A stretch of DNA of 5,781 nt from Treponema sp. (GTDB lineage: Bacteria; Spirochaetota; Spirochaetia; Treponematales; Breznakiellaceae): NCBI GenBank assembly GCA_031288575.1, contig JAITRD010000292.1:1-5781 (forward strand). The letters run 5' to 3'. The notes beneath the pieces are model-generated. The model had not been told where the DNA came from, did not search any database, and saw only the letters and a program-made list of their open reading frames with translations. Below, piece after piece: positions 1 to 5,350 of this stretch. The translations under genes were made by a program, and so were the position numbers. Each line of letters begins with the position of its first letter. Position 1 is the first letter of the stretch.

Positions 1-118
1 GAACAGTTTCCATGACATCGGCGGTAAAATAATTTCCAGTTAATTCTTTAATAATTTCTATTATTTTATCAACCAATTTCTTTTTATTTCCGGGTCTTTT
101 GTAAAATTTAATTCGCAT
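1..118 (-). CDS. N-terminal fragment of an unrecognised protein, cut by the left window edge
   Basis: An open minus-strand frame starts at the ATG at 118-116 and runs off the window after 39 codons. The visible peptide is lysine- and isoleucine-rich. It begins MRIKFYKRPGNKKKLVDK and ends in TADVMETV, with a predicted amphipathic helix in between. I do not recognise the family; 39 residues are too few to assign one. The start is supported by a strong promoter just upstream (145-173), which implies a leader of about 20 nt, and by a modest GGAAA Shine-Dalgarno 6 nt before the ATG. The gene is AT-rich and lies downstream of, and on the same strand as, a DNA methyltransferase. A cognate restriction enzyme or other partner of that enzyme is therefore possible, but this is context only. 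The basic PGNKKKLV stretch loosely recalls the N-terminus of D12 methylases, so a second methylase is an alternative. Confidence 0.6.
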   Translation of the reverse strand, partial: MRIKFYKRPGNKKKLVDKIIEIIKELTGNYFTADVMETV

Positions 119-144
119 AATATTTCCAATAATCCTTTAAATCC

Positions 145-173
145 ATTTTAGAGTTTTTATATTATGTTTTCAA
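145..173 (-). promoter_or_regulatory. sigma70-type promoter of the leftmost partial gene
   Basis: On the minus strand a TTGAAA -35 box (173-168) and a TAAAAT -10 box (150-145) are separated by exactly 17 bp. Each matches the consensus at five of six positions. Transcription would start near 138, about 20 nt before the ATG at 118. This argues that the partial gene is expressed independently of the methyltransferase upstream. It also makes the 12-codon ORF starting at 146 (inside the -10 box) unlikely to be translated. Confidence 0.55.
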
Positions 174-281
174 TGATTTTTAGCCCCAATTGCACCTAAC
201 AGGGTATTAAACCCGACCCTCGAATATTGGCGATAAAAGTAAATGCAGGAGTCCTGCCTTGGCGGTTTCCCAAAGGCGCCG
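174..281. other. gene-free stretch with small palindromes and a start-less minus-strand frame
   Basis: Between the methyltransferase stop and the promoter of the next gene there is no credible CDS. Three things can be seen. The first is a 13-bp odd palindrome GCAGGAGTCCTGC at 245-257. The second is a 4-bp GGGT/ACCC stem with a 5-nt loop at 202-214. The third is a minus-strand frame open for about 43 codons, ending in a TGA near 173 (the peptide ends NTLLGAIGAKNH), with no ATG, GTG or TTG start in good context. The frame could be a decayed gene end or part of a dispersed non-coding repeat. No T-run follows the palindrome, so it is not a convincing terminator. Confidence 0.35.
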
Positions 282-1424
282 TTAATATTTTTCTACCAAG
301 TATAAATACTCTTTTATGTGGATATCCCGGTTTCTTAAATTTCTACTGCCCCGGAAGGTATTATAGGTTGTCTCCAAAACTTCCGGCTTTCCTATCTTTT
401 TTAACAGGCCTATCATTGTTTCCTGCGATATAAAACCTTCGGAATTAAAAGAAATCAGCAAATATTTAGCCCGTACCCTTTCTGTCAAATCTTTAAATGC
501 CTTAAAGGCCTCGGCTCTTTTGTTATAAGAGGACCTGTTCCAATTGCCGGGGATGCCGGAAACATTACTTATGTCCTGGGGTTCGGTATAATCAATGATG
601 AGGTTTAGCATAAAATAATTCGATCCGTAGGGATGCTGATTATAGGGGGGATCTATATACGCCAGGTCTACATCCTCAACGCGGTCAATAATGATATTAG
701 AATCCCCCCGGCATACTTCATATTCACATTCAAAATTGCTAAACACCGGAAAAGGAAGGGCAATATTTCCCAGTATTCTTTCCAGGGCATCTTCCCGGCT
801 GCCCCCGAATTTTCCTATCCCGGTTTGCCTGTCTTTATAAAATCCCTTAAACAGCCCCGGGGTATTTGAATGTACGGACGCTTCCGCCAGTAAGGGGGCT
901 AAAAAAAATTTTTTATATTCCCCCGGGAGCCCTCCAATGTTTTTTCTTGCCGTGTCAATATAACAGGCGTTCCTGGGGGTATAAAAAACTCTGTCGTCTT
1001 TTTTGATGGCCTCCTTATCCCCGGGGGCATATAATTTTGCGATCAGCCCGGGTTCCAGATTATCTTCTTTTAATTGGTCCAGGAGTTTTGCATAATAAAA
1101 AGACAGCAGGTCCCGGTCAATTTCCGAAGAATTTGCTAAATAACAGCTATTTATCACCTCCGAGTATTTTTCCAGATCGTTCACAATGATTTTCCGCGCA
1201 TAAGCCTTAAAATAACGCGCGACGATGCCCGAGCCTGAAAAAACATCAAATACTTTTATTTTGTTTTGATTAAGGCGGCGCAAAATTTTATTCAGGCCGG
1301 AACCGATAAAGGGCAAAAGGTTTCTTTTGTTTCCCAAATAGGTGATTATCTGGGCGCTTAAATATTCCCCCTTTTCTTCAGCCTGTTCCCCGGGGGGATT
1401 ATCATATTCGTTTACTGCGCCCAT
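282..1424 (-). CDS. D12-class DNA adenine-N6 methyltransferase
   Basis: This enzyme transfers a methyl group from S-adenosylmethionine to N6 of adenine within a specific DNA site. In 380-residue numbering the alpha-class order is visible. Residues 28-37 hold YLGNKRNLLP, the motif X-like N-terminal region. Residues 58-66 hold VFDVFSGSG, the AdoMet-binding motif I. A VND acidic turn follows near 81-83. A long middle part (about 100-240) probably holds the target-recognition region. DPPY at 258-261 is catalytic motif IV. The layout recalls FokI/NlaIII-like D12 methylases, but the recognition site cannot be read from the sequence. The frame is open to a TTG at 1466, but the likely promoter would start transcription near there, and no Shine-Dalgarno fits that TTG or the ATG at 1448. 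I chose the ATG at 1424, which has GGGA 8 nt upstream; this choice is uncertain. Lower GC than its right-hand neighbours suggests transfer. No restriction enzyme is identified in the window. Confidence 0.88.
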   Translation of the reverse strand: MGAVNEYDNPPGEQAEEKGEYLSAQIITYLGNKRNLLPFIGSGLNKILRRLNQNKIKVFDVFSGSGIVARYFKAYARKIIVNDLEKYSEVINSCYLANSSEIDRDLLSFYYAKLLDQLKEDNLEPGLIAKLYAPGDKEAIKKDDRVFYTPRNACYIDTARKNIGGLPGEYKKFFLAPLLAEASVHSNTPGLFKGFYKDRQTGIGKFGGSREDALERILGNIALPFPVFSNFECEYEVCRGDSNIIIDRVEDVDLAYIDPPYNQHPYGSNYFMLNLIIDYTEPQDISNVSGIPGNWNRSSYNKRAEAFKAFKDLTERVRAKYLLISFNSEGFISQETMIGLLKKIGKPEVLETTYNTFRGSRNLRNRDIHIKEYLYLVEKY

Positions 1425-1451
1425 ATCGGATATCCCATTTATAAGCATCCC

Positions 1452-1480
1452 TTGGAATGTTATCAAAATACTTATATGAT
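1452..1480 (+). promoter_or_regulatory. sigma70-type promoter of thrC
   Basis: TTGGAA (1452-1457) and TATGAT (1475-1480) are separated by exactly 17 bp, with four and five of six consensus matches. The predicted transcription start near 1487 gives a leader of about 25 nt. It excludes the longer open frame that begins at 1452, because that start codon would lie in the -35 region. The leader has no room for an attenuator or riboswitch, so no leader-based control by threonine is visible. Confidence 0.6.
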
Positions 1481-1498
1481 GTCCATGATAATTACCAA
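1471..1498 (-). promoter_or_regulatory. probable promoter of the methyltransferase gene
   Basis: On the minus strand TTGGTA (1498-1493) and TATAAG (1476-1471) lie 16 bp apart. The -10 matches five of six consensus positions and the -35 four of six. Transcription would begin around 1464, which disfavours the upstream TTG start and leaves a leader of about 40 nt before the ATG at 1424. The -10 box shares two bases with the thrC -10 box on the opposite strand. Confidence 0.45.
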
Positions 1499-1503
1499 GG
1501 AGG
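1497..1503 (+). promoter_or_regulatory. ribosome binding site that fixes the thrC start
   Basis: AAGGAGG, a perfect Shine-Dalgarno, lies 8 nt before the ATG at 1512. The frame is open upstream to 1452, so this site is the main reason for choosing 1512. Confidence 0.85.
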
Positions 1504-1511
1504 ATCCTACC

Positions 1512-2894
1512 ATGCGTTATTACAGCACCCGTGCCAAAACAGATCCGGTCAGTTTTGCCGCCGCCGCTTTGACCGGCCTTGCCCCGGACGGCGGTTTGTA
1601 TGTGCCCGAAGAAATTCCCCCCTACCGTCCGGCGGTGCTATCTTCCCTGGGAACCATGGAATTTTATGATATTGCCTTTGAGACCATCCGGGCCTATGTG
1701 TTTCCCGAAATTCCCGATGCCGTATTGGCGGACCTGGTCCGCGGCGCCTATCCCTTTAGCGCCCCCCTGGTCGGGGTGGGAAAGCGGCTGGTGCTGGAAC
1801 TTTTTCACGGCCCCACCGCGGCTTTTAAAGACTTCGGGGCCCGGTTTATGGCCCGGGCCTTTTCGTATCTCCGCCGCGGCGAAGAGCGGCCTCTGCGGAT
1901 TCTGGTTGCCACCTCCGGGGATACCGGCGGGGCGGTGGCGGACGGCTTTTACGGGGTGCCGGGAATTTCCGTAACGGTCCTCTATCCCAAGGGCAGGGTC
2001 TCTCCCTTGCAGGAACGGCAGATCGCCGGCCTGGGGGGAAACATCTCCGCCCTGGCGGTGGAGGGGAGCTTTGACGACTGCCAGCGCCTGGTAAAGGCTG
2101 CCTTCGGCGATCAAGCCTTGCGGGAACGGCTGGTCCTTTCGTCGGCTAATTCCATCAATGTATCCCGGCTTATCCCCCAAGCGGTGTATTATGCCGCGGC
2201 CGCGGGAAAGGTTCTGGCGGGGCGTATCGACGATGACGGAGAAGCCACTCCCCGCTTGCCCGGAAGGGAAGGCCGGGGAGGAGGCTCCCCCGCGGAAAGG
2301 CCGCTTATCCGGGGAGGCGAACCCCTTATCTGCTGCGTGCCTTCGGGAAATTTCGGGAATTTGACCGCGGGGCTTTATGCCATGAAGATGGGGGCCCCCA
2401 TCCGGGGCTTTATCGCCGCCACCAATATCAACAGGACCGTTCCCGATTACCTGGCTACGGGCAATTACGAGGCCCGCCTTTCCCGGGCGACCATTTCCAA
2501 CGCCATGGACGTGGGAGCCCCCAGCAACTTTGAGCGGATGGCCTCCCATTTCAGCTACGAGGAAATGCGGCGTTTAATCCGGGGAGCATCCGTAAGCGAC
2601 GATGCCACCCGGCAGGCTATCCGGCGGGTACACCAAAGTTACGGCTATTTTCTTGACCCCCACAGCGCGGTCGGGTGGGAAGCGGCGGAGAGCCTTTTCC
2701 CCGAAGCAGGGGACGAACCGGGGGTTACTGCCGTATTAGCCACCGCCCACCCGGCCAAATTCGCCGAAACCGTGGAACCCCTCACCGGCCCGGCGCCGCT
2801 TCCCCGGGCGCTACAACGGGTAATGGACCGGCCCGTATTGGCCCAGACTATTCCCGCGGATATTTCCGCCCTGAGAGAAGCCCTAACGGCCTAG
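1512..2894 (+). CDS. thrC: threonine synthase
   Basis: This cytoplasmic PLP enzyme converts O-phosphohomoserine to threonine and phosphate, the last step of threonine synthesis. The 460-residue product starts MRYYSTR, as expected for the family. The PLP lysine is K106 in the motif HGPTAAFKDFGAR (99-111). ATSGDTGGAV (133-142), SSANSINVSRL (210-220) and the phosphate-binding VPSGNFGNLTAG (276-287) are all intact, and the C-terminal domain is complete (ATAHPAKFAETV at 410-421). Length fits the bacterial type of about 430 residues plus one oddity: about 30 Gly/Pro/Arg-rich residues (roughly 238-269) between the helix ending AAGKVLAG and the strand leading into VPSGNFG, where relatives have a short link. 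That insert is encoded by two GC-rich hairpins. The catalytic residues are all present and the frame is intact, so the protein is probably active. The gene appears monocistronic, with its own promoter and terminator. It is divergent from the methyltransferase and convergent with the HDOD gene. Confidence 0.95.
   Translation: MRYYSTRAKTDPVSFAAAALTGLAPDGGLYVPEEIPPYRPAVLSSLGTMEFYDIAFETIRAYVFPEIPDAVLADLVRGAYPFSAPLVGVGKRLVLELFHGPTAAFKDFGARFMARAFSYLRRGEERPLRILVATSGDTGGAVADGFYGVPGISVTVLYPKGRVSPLQERQIAGLGGNISALAVEGSFDDCQRLVKAAFGDQALRERLVLSSANSINVSRLIPQAVYYAAAAGKVLAGRIDDDGEATPRLPGREGRGGGSPAERPLIRGGEPLICCVPSGNFGNLTAGLYAMKMGAPIRGFIAATNINRTVPDYLATGNYEARLSRATISNAMDVGAPSNFERMASHFSYEEMRRLIRGASVSDDATRQAIRRVHQSYGYFLDPHSAVGWEAAESLFPEAGDEPGVTAVLATAHPAKFAETVEPLTGPAPLPRALQRVMDRPVLAQTIPADISALREALTA
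2248..2316 (+). repeat. two tandem GC-rich hairpin units inserted in frame in thrC
   Basis: The first hairpin (2248-2280) pairs CTCCCCG with CGGGGAG (7 bp). It continues with CTT/AAG and CCC/GGG, has single-side bulges, and closes on a GGAA tetraloop of GNRA type. The second (2285-2316) pairs CTCCCC with GGGGAG around an inner GCGG/CCGC stem. The two units are related in their outer arms and sit next to each other. They encode the extra residues of ThrC that homologues appear to lack. This resembles in-frame palindromic elements such as the Rickettsia RPEs. Whether copies exist elsewhere in the genome cannot be seen here. Confidence 0.6.
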
Positions 2895-4418
2895 CAGCCC
2901 CGCCGCATCCGCCCCGGGGGGCTGCTTTTGGTTTTCCCGCTTAAAGCCCAGGGAGAAACGCTCTATAAGGCTGTCAATATGTTTTTTGAGGGCAATGCCG
3001 AACCTGCCCAGAACCGCCGGTTCAAACTGATCGAAGGTAACATTCCCGTTTTCGTACTCGCAGAGCATATTTGCCAGATAAATGGTTTCCACCAAATCCC
3101 GGTTTTCCTCCGGGGCCGAGAGGGGGTCGTGGTGGAAGCGGATAACCGTAACCAGGGCCTCCGGAAAATTCCATTTTTTGGCGATCAGGGCGCCGATTTC
3201 CGCGTGGTTCATCCCGGCGGCGAAGTCCTCGAAGGTAGAGGCCGGGAGGTCCTTTTCGGCGCAAAATCCCTTGATCCTCTTTAATAAATCGGGATGAACA
3301 TGGGAAAAAACGATTTTTCCCATGTCGTGAAGTATGCCCGCCACATAAACATCATCCAGCAGGTTCCGGTCTTTACGGAAATTTTTGACAATATTATAGG
3401 CGTAAAAGGCGGTTTTATAGGAATGATCCCAGAGGGCTTTTTTGTCCAATGTCTCATCCCCCAGGATTTTCTGGGTTCCGTAGGAATAGAGCAGGTTCTT
3501 AATTCCCCTCATGCCCACCATGCGGACCGCTTCGGCGATATTGTCCACCTTTTTAACCAGCATATACTGGGCGGAATTGACGATTTTAAGGAGATCCGCC
3601 GTCAAAGCCGGGTCCATGGAGATCTGCCGGGCAATATCCGCCATTTCCACGTCGGGGTCTTCAATCATCTTCTGCACCAGGAGGATGTTTTCCGGGAATT
3701 GGGGCAAAGAATTGACATTATCGACGATGGTATTGGAAAGGAGATTCAAATTTTCCAGCTTGGTTTGATCCAGGGGAAGGACGATCCGGGCAACGGTCTC
3801 CGTTTCGTTACTGAGGATATCAAAACAATCCTCGTCCAGGCCCATCTTTTTTAGCATCAGGACCAAAATAACCAGCCCCAGGCCGGCCCCTTCGGAATTG
3901 TCCAAAACCTGGGAGAGGGCGTCTTCCAGATTGTCGTACTGCCGGGACCGGGCCAGCTTGTCATGGATGCGGATAAGCTCCGTTTTGGTTACCGTTACAT
4001 TGTTTCGCACCTCAATGAGGATATTGTTCTTTTTTACCTGAAAGGTCAGCTTGATATAAAGGCCCTTTTCCTTTTGAAGCTGAAGATAATGGGCGATATT
4101 ATTGAGGGTGTCTTCCTTAAAAGATGCCATCCCCTTTTGATAATCCTCCGGGTTGGATAAATCCAAAGCCTTTTCAAAAAAGTATACCCGCTTGGTATTT
4201 GCCTTTTTTGCGTTTACCGCTAATTCCTGGATGCAATAAACAATATAGTCCTTTAATTTTTCCTGATCCAACTGCTTTAAAAAAACCGTTATTACCTGCT
4301 CAATATACATTTCAACTTCATGGGGAAGTGTATAGGTGGTAATTGTCAGAGGGATGCCCGATTGAACGGCTTTCTTTATTTTAGACTCGTCAACGCTCAA
4401 CCCCTGCGTACCAATCAT
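2883..4418 (-). CDS. signalling protein: GHKL-type ATPase domain fused to an HDOD domain
   Basis: The 511-residue product looks soluble, with no signal peptide or membrane segment. Residues about 30-220 resemble a histidine-kinase-type ATP-binding fold, with an N-box ELAVNAKKAN (65-74) and a glycine-rich lid GAGLGL (177-182). The G1 box between them is degenerate: VRNNV (137-141) stands where D-x-G-x-G is expected. No phospho-acceptor histidine domain precedes it. Residues about 235-440 form an HDOD domain (SLPQFPENILLVQKM, DPALTADLLKIVNSAQ). It keeps a full HD-type set of possible metal ligands: H332, H364-D365 in ILHDMGK, H405 and H429-H430. HDOD proteins are usually regulatory outputs in chemotaxis, motility or stress signalling; the ligand and partner here are unknown. 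The frame opens at a TTG at 4436, but AAGGA (4430-4426) sits 7 nt before the ATG at 4418, which I take as the start. The C-terminal tail (PPGADAAGLLGR) is encoded by the thrC terminator. Confidence 0.85.
   Translation of the reverse strand: MIGTQGLSVDESKIKKAVQSGIPLTITTYTLPHEVEMYIEQVITVFLKQLDQEKLKDYIVYCIQELAVNAKKANTKRVYFFEKALDLSNPEDYQKGMASFKEDTLNNIAHYLQLQKEKGLYIKLTFQVKKNNILIEVRNNVTVTKTELIRIHDKLARSRQYDNLEDALSQVLDNSEGAGLGLVILVLMLKKMGLDEDCFDILSNETETVARIVLPLDQTKLENLNLLSNTIVDNVNSLPQFPENILLVQKMIEDPDVEMADIARQISMDPALTADLLKIVNSAQYMLVKKVDNIAEAVRMVGMRGIKNLLYSYGTQKILGDETLDKKALWDHSYKTAFYAYNIVKNFRKDRNLLDDVYVAGILHDMGKIVFSHVHPDLLKRIKGFCAEKDLPASTFEDFAAGMNHAEIGALIAKKWNFPEALVTVIRFHHDPLSAPEENRDLVETIYLANMLCEYENGNVTFDQFEPAVLGRFGIALKKHIDSLIERFSLGFKRENQKQPPGADAAGLLGR
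2893..2930 (+). terminator. rho-independent terminator of thrC, lying inside the HDOD gene
   Basis: A perfect 9-bp stem, AGCAGCCCC (2893-2901) with GGGGCTGCT (2918-2926), encloses a 16-nt loop and runs into TTTTGGTTTT. It begins in the thrC stop codon. On the opposite strand the stem is not followed by a T-run, so it should act only on thrC transcripts. The same bases encode the last codons of the convergent HDOD gene. Confidence 0.8.
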
Positions 4419-4425
4419 AACTTTT

Positions 4426-4430
4426 TCCTT
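4426..4430 (-). promoter_or_regulatory. ribosome binding site that decides the HDOD-protein start
   Basis: AAGGA on the minus strand lies 7 nt upstream of the ATG at 4418. The TTG at 4436 has no such site, so the six extra residues of the longer frame are probably not made. Confidence 0.7.
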
Positions 4431-4461
4431 TGGCAAAACACAAATTTAATCTTAGTTTTAT

Positions 4462-4491
4462 ATTATAAAAAACGGGCCGTTCCCGCAATAA
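4462..4491 (-). promoter_or_regulatory. probable promoter of the HDOD gene with an internal palindrome
   Basis: A perfect TATAAT -10 box lies at 4467-4462 on the minus strand. The -35 is poor: TTATTG (4491-4486, 18-bp spacer) or TTGCGG (4488-4483, 15-bp spacer). The 11-bp odd palindrome AACGGGCCGTT (4471-4481) sits between the two boxes, where a bound regulator would affect polymerase. The leader would be about 37 nt. Confidence 0.4.
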
Positions 4492-4544
4492 CCCCCGGAT
4501 TTTTGCATTTGCTTTTTATAACCCGCTCTTGAGGGGGGAAATAC

Positions 4545-4573
4545 TGGAATTTATCCTTCTCTAGGTTTATACT
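4545..4573 (+). promoter_or_regulatory. possible nif3-lspA promoter very close to the start codon
   Basis: TATACT (4568-4573) matches the -10 consensus at five of six positions and ends 6 nt before the ATG at 4580, so transcription would begin at or near the start codon. The -35 (around TGGAAT, 4545-4550, 17-bp spacer) is weak. An alternative, TTGAGG (4529-4534) with TATCCT (4552-4557) at 17 bp, would give a leader of about 16 nt. Confidence 0.35.
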
Positions 4574-4579
4574 TTTCCC

Positions 4580-5341
4580 ATGACTACCGGGGATTTAGAC
4601 GCTTTTTTTAGGAATTTGCTGGATATTGAAGGCTTTAGCGCCATGGATCCTTCTTTAAACGGTTTACAGGCGGATAATGACGGGGGGGAAGTTAAAAAAG
4701 TTGCCTTTGCGGTGGATGCCTGCCTGGAAACCTTTGAGCGCGCCGCCTCTTGCGGGGCGGGGATGCTTTTTGTCCACCACGGCCTCTTTTGGGGGGCTCC
4801 CCTGCGGATAAAGGGCGGCCATAGAAGCCGCCTTCAGTTCCTTTTAGGCCATAATCTTGCCCTGTACGCGGTGCATTTGCCCCTGGATCAGCACCCCCAA
4901 TGGGGGAACAACGCCGCCCTGGCGGAGCTTCTGGGGCTGGAAAATCCGGAGCCCTTCGGGTTGTATCACGGGCGGAAAATAGGGTATAAAGGCACATTCA
5001 GCCCGCCGGTATCTATTGAAGAAGCGGCTAAACGGATCGGTTTTATGGGCCGCCTTCCCCTGGGGGTGTATCCCTTCGGGAAAGGGGAAAACCATACCGG
5101 CGCGGTGGTTTCCGGCGGCGCCGCGGAAGAGAGCCTCCAGGCTATTGAAGAGGGGATCGATTTGTATGTTACCGGGGAAACTTCCCACTCGGTATATCAT
5201 CATGCCCTGGAAGGGCGCCTTAATATGATAGCCGGGGGGCATTATTCCACCGAAGTATGGGGAGTTCGCAGGATCATGGAACAATGCGCCTGCCAGTTGA
5301 ATTTGGACACAGAGTTTATTGATGTACCCACAGGTTTATAG
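4580..5341 (+). CDS. Nif3/YbgI-family dinuclear metal-centre protein
   Basis: This is a Nif3-like (DUF34) protein of 253 residues, the usual length of the short bacterial YbgI form without the inserted PII-like domain. Family members form a toroidal hexamer with two metal ions per subunit. Their function is unsettled; metal handling and GTP cyclohydrolase-like activity have been proposed. The ligands are present: H66-H67 in FVHHGLFWG, H99 and D103 in VHLPLDQHP, and H221 and E225 in GGHYSTEVWGV. The N-terminal MDPSLNGLQ (22-30) corresponds to the family's start-proximal D-x-x-x-NGLQ signature, supporting the ATG at 4580. No good Shine-Dalgarno precedes that ATG: only an AGG about 14 nt away, with a -10-like TATACT in between. 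It is co-directional with lspA, 9 nt downstream, so both are probably one transcript. There is no evident functional link between the two. Confidence 0.92.
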   Translation: MTTGDLDAFFRNLLDIEGFSAMDPSLNGLQADNDGGEVKKVAFAVDACLETFERAASCGAGMLFVHHGLFWGAPLRIKGGHRSRLQFLLGHNLALYAVHLPLDQHPQWGNNAALAELLGLENPEPFGLYHGRKIGYKGTFSPPVSIEEAAKRIGFMGRLPLGVYPFGKGENHTGAVVSGGAAEESLQAIEEGIDLYVTGETSHSVYHHALEGRLNMIAGGHYSTEVWGVRRIMEQCACQLNLDTEFIDVPTGL

Positions 5342-5345
5342 GGAG
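5341..5345 (+). promoter_or_regulatory. lspA ribosome binding site overlapping the nif3 stop
   Basis: GGGAG begins on the last base of the upstream TAG stop and lies 5 nt before the lspA ATG at 5351. This spacing is typical of translationally coupled genes. Confidence 0.65.
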
Positions 5346-5350
5346 CGGGC

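Noticed and set aside
108..146. A 12-codon minus-strand ORF (MDLKDYWKYYAN) that could be a leader peptide
   Set aside because: Its ATG overlaps the likely -10 box, so it would not be in the mRNA, and it has no Shine-Dalgarno.
245..257. The palindrome GCAGGAGTCCTGC as a terminator for the methyltransferase
   Set aside because: The usable stem is only 5 bp with a 3-nt loop, and no T-run follows on the minus strand.
1452..1511. A 20-codon N-terminal extension of thrC
   Set aside because: The family starts at MRYYSTR-like sequence, a perfect Shine-Dalgarno sits before 1512, and the predicted promoter covers the earlier start.
1638..2549. A 303-codon open frame antisense to thrC
   Set aside because: It lies wholly inside an unmistakable threonine synthase. 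Its translation is rich in Gly, Pro and Arg with no domain, as expected for a shadow frame in GC-rich DNA.
1512..2894. thrC as a pseudogene because of the unusual insert
   Set aside because: The frame is intact, the PLP lysine and phosphate-binding motifs are present, and promoter, ribosome site and terminator are all in order.
3294..3854. A 186-codon plus-strand frame inside the HDOD gene
   Set aside because: It is antisense to a clear two-domain protein, with no ribosome binding site and no recognisable domain.
4419..4436. A TTG start giving six extra residues on the HDOD protein
   Set aside because: The Shine-Dalgarno AAGGA lies inside this extension and is correctly spaced for the ATG at 4418.
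4844..5284. A 146-codon minus-strand frame antisense to nif3
   Set aside because: It is a shadow of a protein whose metal ligands are all in place on the plus strand.
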